Assembly (NCBI RefSeq): GCF_017873415.1
Contig: NZ_JAGGKD010000002.1
Location: forward strand, 124,001 to 188,000
Source: Methanolobus bombayensis
GTDB taxonomy: Archaea > Halobacteriota > Methanosarcinia > Methanosarcinales > Methanosarcinaceae
Direction: 5' to 3'
Length of the DNA stretch: 64,000 bases
The notes under the pieces are model-generated. The model did no database searches and was not told the DNA's origin. It worked only from the letters and a program-made list of their open reading frames with translations. The first letter of the stretch is position 1, and each line of letters starts with the position of its first letter. The position numbers and the translations under genes are program-made. Below, one piece after another: positions 8,508-16,672 of this stretch.

Positions 8508-9260
8508 TTACAATATCGGACTAATTGTCCTTATTTCTACAATCTTTCCCCACATGTGGAAACTTACCATATCGTCACGTGGATAGGCTGTGAATCTAAT
8601 TTTTGTTCCATCAGTTCTGAGTTCATCAGGCAGGTTTATTGGGTCATATTTTGCATCTTGCGTTCCCACTATTCCGTAAAAGCCGCCTTCAAGATTGTTG
8701 TATATTACAGTTCCGTCATCAATTATAAGCTCGCTTTCAGGAATTACCTCGATTGTCATTTCATAGCTGTCCTCGGTTCCTTTTATCTCTTCCCACGGAC
8801 GTTTATAAATTGCAGATATGTTTTGTTCACCTGTTTCAATGACTTGGAAAATCCACATATGAGAACCACCTGCACCAACAAGACTTACATTTGTACTTGC
8901 TTCAAGGAACTTGTCCTCTTCAAGTTTAAGTCCTTCACTGTATGTCATTTTCCATGAATATCCGGTTGTAGGGTTCTCTTCAAGTTCAATAGTAATGATG
9001 TCTCCAGCAATAGCATAGACAGTACTCTGGCTGTCGTTCTCTGAAAAGTTATGAACAATCGCTGTCATTGTACCAATTGTACCGATATCGTTGTCTGTTC
9101 TTTCTGCCTGCTCTTCTTCAACATTTATCGCAGTGGCATTGTTACCAATAGTTGTATTGTTACTACTGGTATTATTGCTGTCCGATATGCATCCAGACGC
9201 CAGACAAACCAGCAAGACAACTGCAGCAACTGTGAGCAATCTTATATTCATTGTAAACAT
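8508..9260 (-). CDS. Chagasin-family (I42) peptidase inhibitor lipoprotein
   Basis: 250 residues. An N-terminal signal ends in a lipobox (LASGC, Cys about 24), so it should be lipid-anchored outside the membrane, followed by an Asn/Thr-rich linker. The middle (about 85-180) carries the three chagasin loops: NPTTGYSW, GAGGSHMW and YKRPWE. Chagasins inhibit papain-like cysteine peptidases. A further domain of about 70 residues follows (DGTVIYNNLEGGFYGI), of unknown role. ATG 9260 has GGAG close upstream; ATG 9251 is an alternative. Same strand as the peptide, M4 and radical SAM genes, but separated by a hairpin, so membership in that locus is uncertain. Confidence 0.85.
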   Translation of the reverse strand: MFTMNIRLLTVAAVVLLVCLASGCISDSNNTSSNNTTIGNNATAINVEEEQAERTDNDIGTIGTMTAIVHNFSENDSQSTVYAIAGDIITIELEENPTTGYSWKMTYSEGLKLEEDKFLEASTNVSLVGAGGSHMWIFQVIETGEQNISAIYKRPWEEIKGTEDSYEMTIEVIPESELIIDDGTVIYNNLEGGFYGIVGTQDAKYDPINLPDELRTDGTKIRFTAYPRDDMVSFHMWGKIVEIRTISPIL

Positions 9261-9520
9261 TCATCTCCTGTATTTATTAATTACAGGATTGTTTTTCAGA
9301 TATATACAGATTTATTTAAGTTCGGTTTTGTCTTTGGTTATTGTTGAAGTAAGATATCCTTTTGTTGTGTTTTTTAAATGTGAGATCTGTAAATAATAGG
9401 GTAATCAGAGTAGTGTCAATATTATATAAGTTTAAAAACCGATATTAATAAATAATAAGTTTATAATATGATATAATTAGATTATAAGTTTTAAAGATTA
9501 TCTTTCTGGGGGTGCAGAAA

Positions 9521-10231
9521 GTGAAAGGACAGAAAGAGATGACTGGTGAAAGAAAAGTATATGCGGTTATAACAGGTGATCTTATAAGTTCGTCTGATAT
9601 GAATTATAGTGACCGGGACTCAGTCCTGACTTTTCTTCACGATTCTTTTTCATTTATAAGTAACTGCCTGGATCCGGGTAGTGGTGTTCTCCTGCCGGTT
9701 GATATATCCCGGGGCGACAGTTTCCAGATCATGCTGGATGAGCCGGAGGATGCATTGTTTGCATCGGTTCTTCTTCTTTTGAAATTCGGTGTTTTCAGTG
9801 AAAAGAACAACAAACTCGCAGCCAGAATCTCAATCGGAATTGGTAGTGTGGAATATCTTCCTTATTCAGGTAATGTTGGGGAGGCTGACGGACAGGCTTT
9901 CAGGCTTTCGGGTAAGAAACTGGACAACATGAAAGAGGAGGGAAAACACCTTCTTATAACAACTGCAAATCCTGCATTGAATTTGATTCTGGAATCACAA
10001 TGCGCTTTTTTTGATAACATGGCTGCCAGATGGACAGGTGTCCAGAAAGGGATACTTCTTGAGAAGTTCAGTGGCCTGACACAGGATGAGATAGCATTAA
10101 AACTTGGAAAATCCCAGTCAACTATCTCCCAGAGCCTTAAAGCCGCAGGGTTTGATGTCCTGAGAAAGTTCCTGGACAACTATGCAAGCTTATTTGAATA
10201 TCCGGAGATATTCCTTATGGGGAATGAATAA
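9521..10231 (+). CDS. SatD family protein with C-terminal helix-turn-helix
   Basis: About 236 residues from GTG 9521, which has GGGGGTG six nt upstream (GTG 9512 and ATG 9539 are alternatives). The start YAVITGDLISS is the SatD-family signature. The C-terminal part (about 175-215, SGLTQDEIALKLGKSQSTISQSL, here in two pieces) is a clear HTH that would bind DNA. Its TAA overlaps the ATG of the DUF3307 gene by one base. SatD plus a DUF3307 membrane protein is a recurrent pair in bacteria; the pair probably acts together, with the SatD protein as sensor or regulator. Exact function unknown. Confidence 0.8.
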   Translation: MKGQKEMTGERKVYAVITGDLISSSDMNYSDRDSVLTFLHDSFSFISNCLDPGSGVLLPVDISRGDSFQIMLDEPEDALFASVLLLLKFGVFSEKNNKLAARISIGIGSVEYLPYSGNVGEADGQAFRLSGKKLDNMKEEGKHLLITTANPALNLILESQCAFFDNMAARWTGVQKGILLEKFSGLTQDEIALKLGKSQSTISQSLKAAGFDVLRKFLDNYASLFEYPEIFLMGNE

Positions 10232-10965
10232 TGGATACCGCCTTTGTGAATCTGGATGTTTCACTGCTTGCAAGACTTCTTCTTTCTCATGTACTTGCAG
10301 ATTTTGTATTCCAGAATCAGAAGATGGTCAGTGATCGATTTAAAAATAAATGGCATTCAAAATGGCTTTACATACATGGAATTCTTGCGGGTTTACTTGC
10401 ATACATCTTTTCCGGAGAGTACGGTTTTATCTGGCTTTTCCTTATCTATACTGTCTCACATATTGCAATAGATGGGTTTAAGTCCACACGTCAGGATAAT
10501 CTGAAGTGGTTCATTCTTGACCAGTTTGCTCATCTGCTGACAATAGTACTCGTTTGGGCAGTGATTATAGGATTTGAAAATATAATTTCAGGTATTCCAT
10601 TTAATCAATTGAACAGTACAAACACCTGGATTCTGATCCTGGCATACTTTATTGTAATCTGGCCAAGCGGAATATTAATTGATAAATTTACGGAACCCTG
10701 GCATCATGATAAGGATGGCGAAGAAGGTGAAGGCCTTTTTAATGCGGGTCTCTGGATTGGCCGTCTTGAGAGATTCCTGCTCCTGACATTTGTATTACTT
10801 GAACAATATCAGGCAATAGGTTTGCTTGTAACTGCAAAATCGATCTTCAGGTTCACAACCGACCGCAAGGTTAGCGAATATATTTTGATAGGCACTTTGT
10901 TAAGTTTTACAATAGCTGTTTTTGTGGGAATTGTTGTGAAGTGGATTTTAGAAGTGGCTGTTTAA
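10231..10965 (+). CDS. DUF3307 polytopic membrane protein
   Basis: 244 residues with about six hydrophobic segments. The N-terminal LLLSHVLADFVFQNQ and following KWLYIHGILA and SHIAIDGFKS motifs, with conserved His and Asp residues inside membrane segments, are typical of DUF3307. Translationally coupled to the SatD-like gene (TAATG). No transport or enzymatic function is established for the family. Confidence 0.82.
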   Translation: MDTAFVNLDVSLLARLLLSHVLADFVFQNQKMVSDRFKNKWHSKWLYIHGILAGLLAYIFSGEYGFIWLFLIYTVSHIAIDGFKSTRQDNLKWFILDQFAHLLTIVLVWAVIIGFENIISGIPFNQLNSTNTWILILAYFIVIWPSGILIDKFTEPWHHDKDGEEGEGLFNAGLWIGRLERFLLLTFVLLEQYQAIGLLVTAKSIFRFTTDRKVSEYILIGTLLSFTIAVFVGIVVKWILEVAV

Positions 10966-11072
10966 ATCTAGTATTTTTTGTTTTCCTTGTTTTAAATACA
11001 ACATACAAAAAGCTTTAAATAATATTAAGTCAGATATAGACTGCCGATTAAGGCAAAGGAAAAGGTGAAAAC

Positions 11073-11237
11073 ATGGATATAGCAACAACACTGAGATATG
11101 GTTTGATAAACATTAACCATTTCAGAAGATGTATGATAAGCAGAATGACCTATCAGCTTTCATCATACTGGAAAAAAGACGGCGATATCCCTGCTTTCAA
11201 TATGAAGCCGGCAGGTTCATCATCTTCTATAGTATAG
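11073..11237 (+). CDS. Small 54-residue protein of unknown function
   Basis: ATG 11073 to TAG 11237. It is preceded by AAGGTGA five nt upstream and by a TATA-like CTTTAAATAA about 55 nt upstream, so both expression signals are in place. The product starts MDIATTLRYGLININHFRRC, is basic, ends in a Ser-rich tail and has no obvious membrane segment. Not recognised. A stem-loop region and a terminator-like hairpin follow, which fits a single-gene transcript. Confidence 0.5.
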   Translation: MDIATTLRYGLININHFRRCMISRMTYQLSSYWKKDGDIPAFNMKPAGSSSSIV

Positions 11238-11239
11238 GT

Positions 11240-11280
11240 TCTATTATCGCGAAAAACGGCTTGCCATCTCTCCAATAGAA
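11240..11280. other. Inverted repeat downstream of the 54-residue gene
   Basis: TTCTATT (11240-11246) is complementary to AATAGAA (11274-11280), enclosing a 27-nt loop. Could be part of the 3' UTR structure or a small RNA; weak on its own. Confidence 0.3.
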
Positions 11281-11311
11281 AACTGCCGCCTTCAGTTTAT
11301 GAAGTCTATGT

Positions 11312-11345
11312 GGGTGCTTAATGCACCCCGTCTCCTCCATTTTTA
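11312..11345 (+). terminator. Terminator hairpin after the 54-residue gene
   Basis: GGGTGC (11312-11317) pairs with GCACCC (11323-11328) around loop TTAAT, and a T-rich stretch follows from 11331. Ends the 11073 transcript. Confidence 0.55.
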
Positions 11346-11436
11346 AATTATTTTCACAAATTATTTTCATTTCAGGTTCAGGAATCTTTTCTTCCAAATC
11401 CAAAACGCAAGGTTTAAGCTTGGTATCTACATATTG

Positions 11437-11448
11437 AATAAATATAAG
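11437..11448 (+). promoter_or_regulatory. TATA box of the first Cys-motif paralogue
   Basis: AATAAATATAAG places the transcript start near 11468, downstream of the GTG at 11459. This argues that translation begins inside the reading frame, near the GGGGG at 11488. Confidence 0.4.
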
Positions 11449-11500
11449 ATATTGGGAAGTGATTCCCGTTTATTCTTCTCAATTTGTCGGGGGCAGTAAA

Positions 11501-11833
11501 ATCACAGTAATCATGTCATTGGAAAACATATGCAGAAACAGGACAACGGTTCTGGCACAGCATGAAGGTAAAAGTACACGAATTAATGTTAATACGACCT
11601 GCGAAAAGATCAAAAAATGGGGCAATGAGTTCAACCTTCCGAAAATAGATCTCATGGACAAGGATGTAGCTTTTGATCTTCTTAACAAAAAAAGGGAAAT
11701 GTATTCAATCTGCAGTAACTGCTATGTGCCTCCAACGGTAATGAGTGCCTACTGGATAGAGAATGAGAAGATCCCAAAAGATGTAGCAAAGAAATACGAA
11801 GGTGTTGACATCACATTCGAAGAAGTCAAATGA
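11501..11833 (+). CDS. Small Cys-motif protein, paralogue 1 (start codon unusual)
   Basis: One of four related proteins of about 105-110 residues in this window (also 11895, 13603, 15574). Shared pattern: an early Cys (ENIC), a second in TTCEK, then a CxxC (CSNC) before YVPPTVM. Family not named with certainty (a DUF limited to methanogens, perhaps DUF6951). Aligned to paralogue 2, position 1 falls on ATC 11501, with GGGGGC 8-13 nt upstream exactly where paralogue 2 has GGAGGGC before its ATG. The frame extends to GTG 11459, but the TATA box argues against it; ATG 11513 would remove part of the conserved N-terminus. The four Cys suggest metal binding or a redox role. Confidence 0.65.
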   Translation: MTVIMSLENICRNRTTVLAQHEGKSTRINVNTTCEKIKKWGNEFNLPKIDLMDKDVAFDLLNKKREMYSICSNCYVPPTVMSAYWIENEKIPKDVAKKYEGVDITFEEVK

Positions 11834-11894
11834 AGGTATTAATTACGAAGTAGCTATAGGGAAATCTTTTACATCTTGAAAAGGAGGGCAAATT

Positions 11895-12227
11895 ATGGTG
11901 GTAACAATATCAGTGGATTCTTTTTGTGGGTATAAAACTTATATAACAGCTGTTACTGAAGGCAGAAAGACGCATGTGCATATAGAAACTGACTGTGAGA
12001 AATTGAAAAAGTGGGGATGTGATTTCGATCTGCCAAATGCTGAAATGTCACAGCAGAATATTCCTTATTATGAATTGTTAATGAAGTCAATGAAGAACAG
12101 CATATGCGACAATTGTTATGTGCCTGCTACTGTTATGAATGCATACTGGGTAGAAAATGAAAAGGTATCAAAAGCTCTTGCAAGACAGATAGGTAAAGTT
12201 GAGCTTTCCATTGAAAAGATCGAATGA
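11895..12227 (+). CDS. Small Cys-motif protein, paralogue 2
   Basis: 110 residues from ATG 11895 with a strong GGAGGG six nt or so upstream. About half identical to paralogue 1 in the same direction 61 nt away, with the same Cys set: SFC, TDCEK and CDNC followed by YVPATVMNAYW. The pair probably arose by tandem duplication. No signal peptide or membrane segment; cytoplasmic. Function unknown; four-Cys metal site inferred. Confidence 0.8.
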   Translation: MVVTISVDSFCGYKTYITAVTEGRKTHVHIETDCEKLKKWGCDFDLPNAEMSQQNIPYYELLMKSMKNSICDNCYVPATVMNAYWVENEKVSKALARQIGKVELSIEKIE

Positions 12228-12586
12228 TTCCTATCAAATTAATATTGATCTTTTTTATGCAAATGTGTCAGGACTTCTAAGATCAAATATATTTTTCAAA
12301 AGTAAAAGTCTCATAGTTTTGAGAACAAATTTTCGTTGCAAGCAAGGCGCAACAACTAATAATTATGGAATATATACCATAATTTATAGGATAATAATGG
12401 CGATTTGGGAGTTTGTCATTATTTGAGGTCAATTTGCAGGGGAATCTTAGAAAGAATTCTAAGTTTATGTTGTTTCAGTATTTTTTATTTGCATAGTGTT
12501 TTCTGTATAGTTTGAATTTCATTTGATTCCTGACGCATGAAATGGCCATAGTAATATTTCCCGATATAAGGTCATAGGTGTTGAAC
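12228..12586. other. Intergenic region with two hairpins
   Basis: No gene seen in about 360 nt. It holds AATTATGG/CCATAATT (12361-12368 with 12377-12384, AT loop) and CTTAGAA/TTCTAAG (12446-12452 with 12457-12463, loop AGAA) followed by T-rich sequence. The second is a reasonable terminator for paralogues 1-2. Confidence 0.45.
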
Positions 12587-13387
12587 ATGGTTCATTGTGA
12601 AACAGCAAATCAAATTGCTAAACATAATTACAGCCATAATGATGAACAAAAAGAAAATGAGAAAATTAATAACGGATCTATCAAAGCCCATGAAAATGAG
12701 AATGTATGTGAAGTTTGTACAAATTCTATAGGGACTGAATTCTTGCTAATCCCGGCAGGTAAGTTCATGATGGGTTCAAAAAAGGATTCTACTTCAAGCC
12801 CCATCCACGAAGTTACAATTTCAAAACCATTCTATCTTGGAAAATACCCGGTGACACAGAGAGAGTGGGTCTTAATAATGGGAAGCAATCCATCTTTCTT
12901 TAAAGGACATGACAACCATCCTGTAGAGCAGGTTTCATGGGATGACGCACAGGAGTTTGTTAGTAAACTGAACTCTAAAGAGGGAACCCATAAATACCGT
13001 TTACCATCTGAGGCTGAATGGGAGTACGCCTGCAGGGCAGGTACAACTAGTAAATATTATTTTGGAGATGATGAATCAGATCTGAATGACTATGGATGGT
13101 ATTCAGGAAAAACAACTCATCCGGTAGGTCAGAAAAAACCCAATCCCTGGGGATTGTATGATATGAATGGTAATGTGTGGGAATGGTGTGAGGACAAATG
13201 GCATTCAAATTTTGAAGATGCTCCTGCAGATGGCAGTGCCTGGGAATATAGTCCCAGTTCTCTTCGTGTTGATCGTGGAGGATGCTGGAGCAGTCTTTCC
13301 AGATTTTGCTGTTCAGCACTCCGCAGTGCTAACATTGCCAACGATCCTTTTGGATTTACAGGATTCCGCCTTCTAAGGGAGGTGTAG
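12587..13387 (+). CDS. Formylglycine-generating-enzyme-like (SUMF1 fold) protein
   Basis: 266 residues from ATG 12587 with AGGTG six nt upstream. After an Asn/Lys/Glu-rich N-terminus, residues about 50-265 form an FGE-sulfatase domain: FLLIPAGKFMMGS, PVTQREW, HPVEQVSWDDA, YRLPSEAEWEYACRAGTT, GLYDMNGNVWEWCED, ending TGFRLLREV. In the active-site loop (RGGCWSSLSRFCC) the position of the first catalytic Cys of true FGE is Ser, while the second is Cys. It therefore probably does not oxidise sulfatase cysteines and may be another SUMF1-fold activity or a binding protein. It lies between the Cys-motif paralogues on the same strand. Confidence 0.87.
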   Translation: MVHCETANQIAKHNYSHNDEQKENEKINNGSIKAHENENVCEVCTNSIGTEFLLIPAGKFMMGSKKDSTSSPIHEVTISKPFYLGKYPVTQREWVLIMGSNPSFFKGHDNHPVEQVSWDDAQEFVSKLNSKEGTHKYRLPSEAEWEYACRAGTTSKYYFGDDESDLNDYGWYSGKTTHPVGQKKPNPWGLYDMNGNVWEWCEDKWHSNFEDAPADGSAWEYSPSSLRVDRGGCWSSLSRFCCSALRSANIANDPFGFTGFRLLREV

Positions 13388-13602
13388 ATCATGATTAATT
13401 CAATTCTTTTCACTTTTCCAGTAAATGAAGAAAAAACAAAACTTCATGCATTATATTTGGAGGTCGAATGTTTTTGAGAGAAAAAGATATATTCACGGTG
13501 TTAACTATCTTTATATAGTGTATTTTGAGAATAACTGAATTAAGGATGCCTGTAATTTTTAGATATAAAGATATGAAGGAAAGTTAAAAAAGGAGATTTC
13601 GC

Positions 13603-13926
13603 ATGCAATCGGTCGTACACGTAAATTCAAGTATCTGCGGTTTCATTCATATAATAAAAGGAAAATTTGACGGGAAGAATATCATTATAGATATTGAAAC
13701 ACCCTGTTCAAAGGTCAAACAAATGTCAAGTATGGAAATCCCAATGATGCAAACCCTTGACATAAAGGATAATTATGTGATGGACAGGGCACAGGAAGCT
13801 CATTGCTGTCCGGGTTGTATCTTGCCTACAGGAGTATTGCACGTGTGCAGGCTGGAGTCGGGAATGATTTCAAAGACCTTGGCAAAACAGGTTGAAACAA
13901 TGACAATTGAGTTCAAAGAAGGATGA
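13603..13926 (+). CDS. Small Cys-motif protein, paralogue 3
   Basis: 107 residues from ATG 13603 behind AAAGGAGA. Closer to paralogue 4 (15574, minus strand) than to 1 and 2: shared SxICGF start, DIETPCSKV, MEIPMMQT, and a CCPGC cluster before ILPTGV. Retains the four conserved Cys plus one extra adjacent Cys. Cytoplasmic by sequence. It precedes the triple-PAS gene in the same direction by about 195 nt. Confidence 0.8.
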   Translation: MQSVVHVNSSICGFIHIIKGKFDGKNIIIDIETPCSKVKQMSSMEIPMMQTLDIKDNYVMDRAQEAHCCPGCILPTGVLHVCRLESGMISKTLAKQVETMTIEFKEG

Positions 13927-14120
13927 TATTCCTGATCGTCAACAATTAAAAAACCTAAAGTATCTTTTTTTGTTTTGATATATACAAAATTTAGAAACAC
14001 ATTTCTAAATATTCAATCAAATACTTTATTTCAATTTGAAGTATTGTTTTTGTTTTTTCTTTAAGGAACTATGCGGTTAGTCTTATTAACTAATCAGGCA
14101 AATGATAAAATGGGGGTAAT

Positions 14121-15413
14121 ATGAAGCCGAATAAATCATCTCAAGATGAGAATAAATACTCTGAAAGTGCATTAGGTAAGGTCCTTGAAAGAAAAGAGGA
14201 ACTTGAAAGGATAAGGGATAGCAGTCCTGTTATTTCTTTTCTCTGGAAAGCTGAAGTTCCTTATGAAGAGGAAAACTGGCCTGTTGAATATGTTTCGGGT
14301 AACGTTGAAATTTTAGGTTATACAGCAGATGAGTTTCTTTCGGGTGATATCCTTTATGCTGACATCGTTCATCCGGATGACCTGGAAGAGTTGCGGGAAG
14401 CTCTCACGAAACAGTGCAACGAAGGAGTTGATTTCTTTGACCACAAATACAGAATAATATTAAAATCCGGTGAGGTGCGCTGGGTTAATGAGAGGACTTA
14501 TGTACTGCGGGATAAAGCCGGCAATGTTGCACATTATCAGGGTACGATCTTCGATATAACTGAGCAAAAAGAAAAAGAGCAAACTATGCAGGATGCATTG
14601 AGGAAAAAGCAACATCTGGAAGAGATTATCAATAATAGCTCTATCATGGTGTTCCTGTGGAGGAATGAGCAGTTTTGGCCTGCAGATTATGCTTCGGATA
14701 ATGTTTCAAAACTTGGTTATCCAGTTGAGGATTTTGTAGAGGGGCGTATCATGTATAGTGATCTGATACATCCGGATGACTATGAAATGGTTAAAAACAC
14801 ACTTGCTGAGCAGTGTGATAGTGGCAGTGACTATTACAATCAGGAATACCGCCTTATAACAAAAGACAATAAGACATTGTGGGTAAGTGAAAAAACTTTT
14901 ATCCTGCGTGACAGGGATGGAAATGTAACTCATTTTCAGGGAATTGTTCAGGATATCACAAAAGAGAAAGAAAATGAAATTGCGCTCAAACAGTCACTTG
15001 AAAAGCAGAATGAACTTCTGGAAAGAAAGCAAGCTCTTGAAACAATTATCAACCACAGCCCGGTAGTGGCTTTTTTGTGGAAAGCAGAACCTGAAGATGA
15101 AAATGAGCTATGGCCGGTTGAATTTGTTTCAGACAACATCAACCAGTTCGGATACTCAGTTGATGAGTTCCTCTCAGGAGAAATACTTTATGGTGACATA
15201 GTTAACCCTGATGATCTACCTTATATTCAGATAGAACTTTCAGATGTTGTCAAAGAAGGTGGAAAAGTCTTTGTCAAAGAATACAGGATTAGAACCAAGT
15301 CCGGTGATGAAAGATGGGTGGAAGAGCAAACATTCATCCAGCGTAATGATGAAGGGGTTGTGACACATTATATGGGTGTTATCCAGGACATTACTGAACG
15401 AAAAAATGAATGA
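14121..15413 (+). CDS. Triple PAS-domain sensory protein without output domain
   Basis: 430 residues behind GGGGGT and ATG 14121. Three PAS (PAS_3/PAC type) repeats at about 25-155, 170-290 and 310-430. Each starts with a short coiled linker (LERKEEL, KKQHLEE, LERKQALE) and contains F-L-W-K/R-x-E, SGxIxYxDxxxPDD, and a closing VTHYxGxxxDITxxK. No membrane segment, kinase, HTH or cyclase domain. It probably passes a ligand or redox signal to a partner by protein contact. The nearest related protein is the 1048-residue PAS/GAF protein at 18502. Confidence 0.85.
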   Translation: MKPNKSSQDENKYSESALGKVLERKEELERIRDSSPVISFLWKAEVPYEEENWPVEYVSGNVEILGYTADEFLSGDILYADIVHPDDLEELREALTKQCNEGVDFFDHKYRIILKSGEVRWVNERTYVLRDKAGNVAHYQGTIFDITEQKEKEQTMQDALRKKQHLEEIINNSSIMVFLWRNEQFWPADYASDNVSKLGYPVEDFVEGRIMYSDLIHPDDYEMVKNTLAEQCDSGSDYYNQEYRLITKDNKTLWVSEKTFILRDRDGNVTHFQGIVQDITKEKENEIALKQSLEKQNELLERKQALETIINHSPVVAFLWKAEPEDENELWPVEFVSDNINQFGYSVDEFLSGEILYGDIVNPDDLPYIQIELSDVVKEGGKVFVKEYRIRTKSGDERWVEEQTFIQRNDEGVVTHYMGVIQDITERKNE

Positions 15414-15497
15414 AGGGTAAGTAACTTACTTATAATTTGAATACTCTAAAAAAGAACTGGAATCAATTAATGGAGCCTGACTTTAGGTTATTGATGA

Positions 15498-15526
15498 ATA
15501 ACCCTGGCACATCATGCCAGGGTTAT
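15498..15526. terminator. Bidirectional terminator hairpin
   Basis: TAACCCTGGCA (15499-15509) pairs perfectly with TGCCAGGGTTA (15515-15525) around CATCA; one more A-T pair extends it. A T-rich run follows on the plus strand. It sits between the convergent PAS gene and paralogue 4. Confidence 0.8.
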
Positions 15527-15573
15527 ATTTTTAATTCAAATTCTAGTTGTACAAAATCAATTTACGATAAAAG

Positions 15574-15894
15574 CTAATCTTCATTGAAATCTATGCCGAC
15601 TGTGCCTGCCTGTTTCGCCAGATTTTTTGATAGCATCCCCAGTTCCATTTTGCACACATACATGACTGCAGCTGGAACAATGCATATAGGACAGCATTTC
15701 CCCTCAGCCTGATCCATTGCGTAATTCTCTTTGATTCCAAAAGTTTGCTTTTTTGGAATTTCCATATGTGATATTTTAGCTACTTTGTCACAATCAGTTT
15801 GTATATCTGTTATTACCGTTTTCCCATCAAGCTCGCCGCTGATCTTATGCTTAAAACCACATATTGTTGAATTAACTTTTACACTAGATGTCAT
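15574..15894 (-). CDS. Small Cys-motif protein, paralogue 4
   Basis: 106 residues from ATG 15894, chosen because AAAGGAG lies 6-8 nt upstream and because it aligns with the start of paralogue 3; a longer frame to 15951 exists but has no ribosome site. Cys pattern as in paralogue 3: TICGF, DIQTDCDKV, KCCPICIVP. Convergent with the PAS gene. Function unknown. Confidence 0.8.
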   Translation of the reverse strand: MTSSVKVNSTICGFKHKISGELDGKTVITDIQTDCDKVAKISHMEIPKKQTFGIKENYAMDQAEGKCCPICIVPAAVMYVCKMELGMLSKNLAKQAGTVGIDFNED

Positions 15895-16084
15895 ATTTTT
15901 CTCCTTTGTTGATTTAATCGGATAGCAGTCTTTTTGTGTGCTGTTATTCAATTATTAATATAATGGATTGAACCAGGCTGGCTTTAAAAGTTTTTGTTAA
16001 AATCAAAAAAAGCTTGTTTTTCCGCAGTTCTGTTTTCTTGATAATGAAAAAACAAAATGTGTCTTATGACACATTCATATGTTC

Positions 16085-16417
16085 TTATTCCTTATCTCCT
16101 GAACAGCTGCAGCAGACATTTCCTTTCAGTATCTCCTGCCAGTCTCCCAGTACATCATGTGTCCAGCAGTCATCGGCACCTGCTGCCTCTCTCATGGTGA
16201 GTGCAAGTATGTAGGAAAGCTCTTTTACGGTAGCTCCTGCGTCCATGGCACCCTTAAAATGTTTTAAAACACAGGGTTTTGATCTGGCTTTGATGGAAAG
16301 AGCAAAGCAAAGGAACTGATATGTTTTCTCATCTATTGGTCTTTTTTCTGCGTACAGTTTGTCGATCTCATCAAGTTTTTCGGTAAATTCCGGGAAGAAC
16401 TCCTCTAGCATCCTCAT
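16085..16417 (-). CDS. Carboxymuconolactone decarboxylase (AhpD-like) family protein
   Basis: 110 residues, all helical, with the CMD core SIKARSKPCVLKHFKGAM. In AhpD-type peroxidases this is CxxCxxxH; here it is S46-x-x-C49-x-x-x-H53, so the redox pair is incomplete and a thiol peroxidase mechanism would need the Cys-rich C-terminus (CCSCSGDKE). ATG 16417 has GGAG 8 nt upstream. A GTTAAC-N3-GTTAAT motif lies 25 nt upstream of its start and is shared with the divergent VOC gene. Substrate unknown. Confidence 0.85.
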   Translation of the reverse strand: MRMLEEFFPEFTEKLDEIDKLYAEKRPIDEKTYQFLCFALSIKARSKPCVLKHFKGAMDAGATVKELSYILALTMREAAGADDCWTHDVLGDWQEILKGNVCCSCSGDKE

Positions 16418-16441
16418 GGTTTAATCTCCTTTATTGTCCAA

Positions 16442-16456
16442 GTTAACAGTGTTAAT
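16442..16456. promoter_or_regulatory. GTTAAC-AGT-GTTAAT motif upstream of the CMD gene
   Basis: Two GTTAA(C/T) units separated by 3 nt; contains the perfect palindrome TTAACAGTGTTAA. The same arrangement occurs at 16656-16670. Candidate operator; the regulator is unknown. Confidence 0.4.
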
Positions 16457-16654
16457 GTGACACTGGCCCTATTGGTTAAGTGACAATTACTTCAAAATAT
16501 GTTGAAATAGCTATTTAAGCTTAATTGTGGGTCTGGTTATCGAAGTAAAATAAAAGTTTTTAGTTTTTTATTAAGGATTCATAGGCAGAAAGCAAAAATG
16601 TAGATAATACCTTTTTTATGGTGATACGAACTTATAAGTATCCAAATAGCTTAT

Positions 16655-16671
16655 TGTTAACGGGGTTAACA
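16655..16671. promoter_or_regulatory. TGTTAAC-GGG-GTTAACA motif at the VOC gene start
   Basis: Perfect inverted repeat ending one base before ATG 16673. With TATA-like CTTATAAGTA at 16631-16640 the transcript should start about here, so a bound protein would block initiation. Confidence 0.45.
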
Positions 16672-16672
16672 T

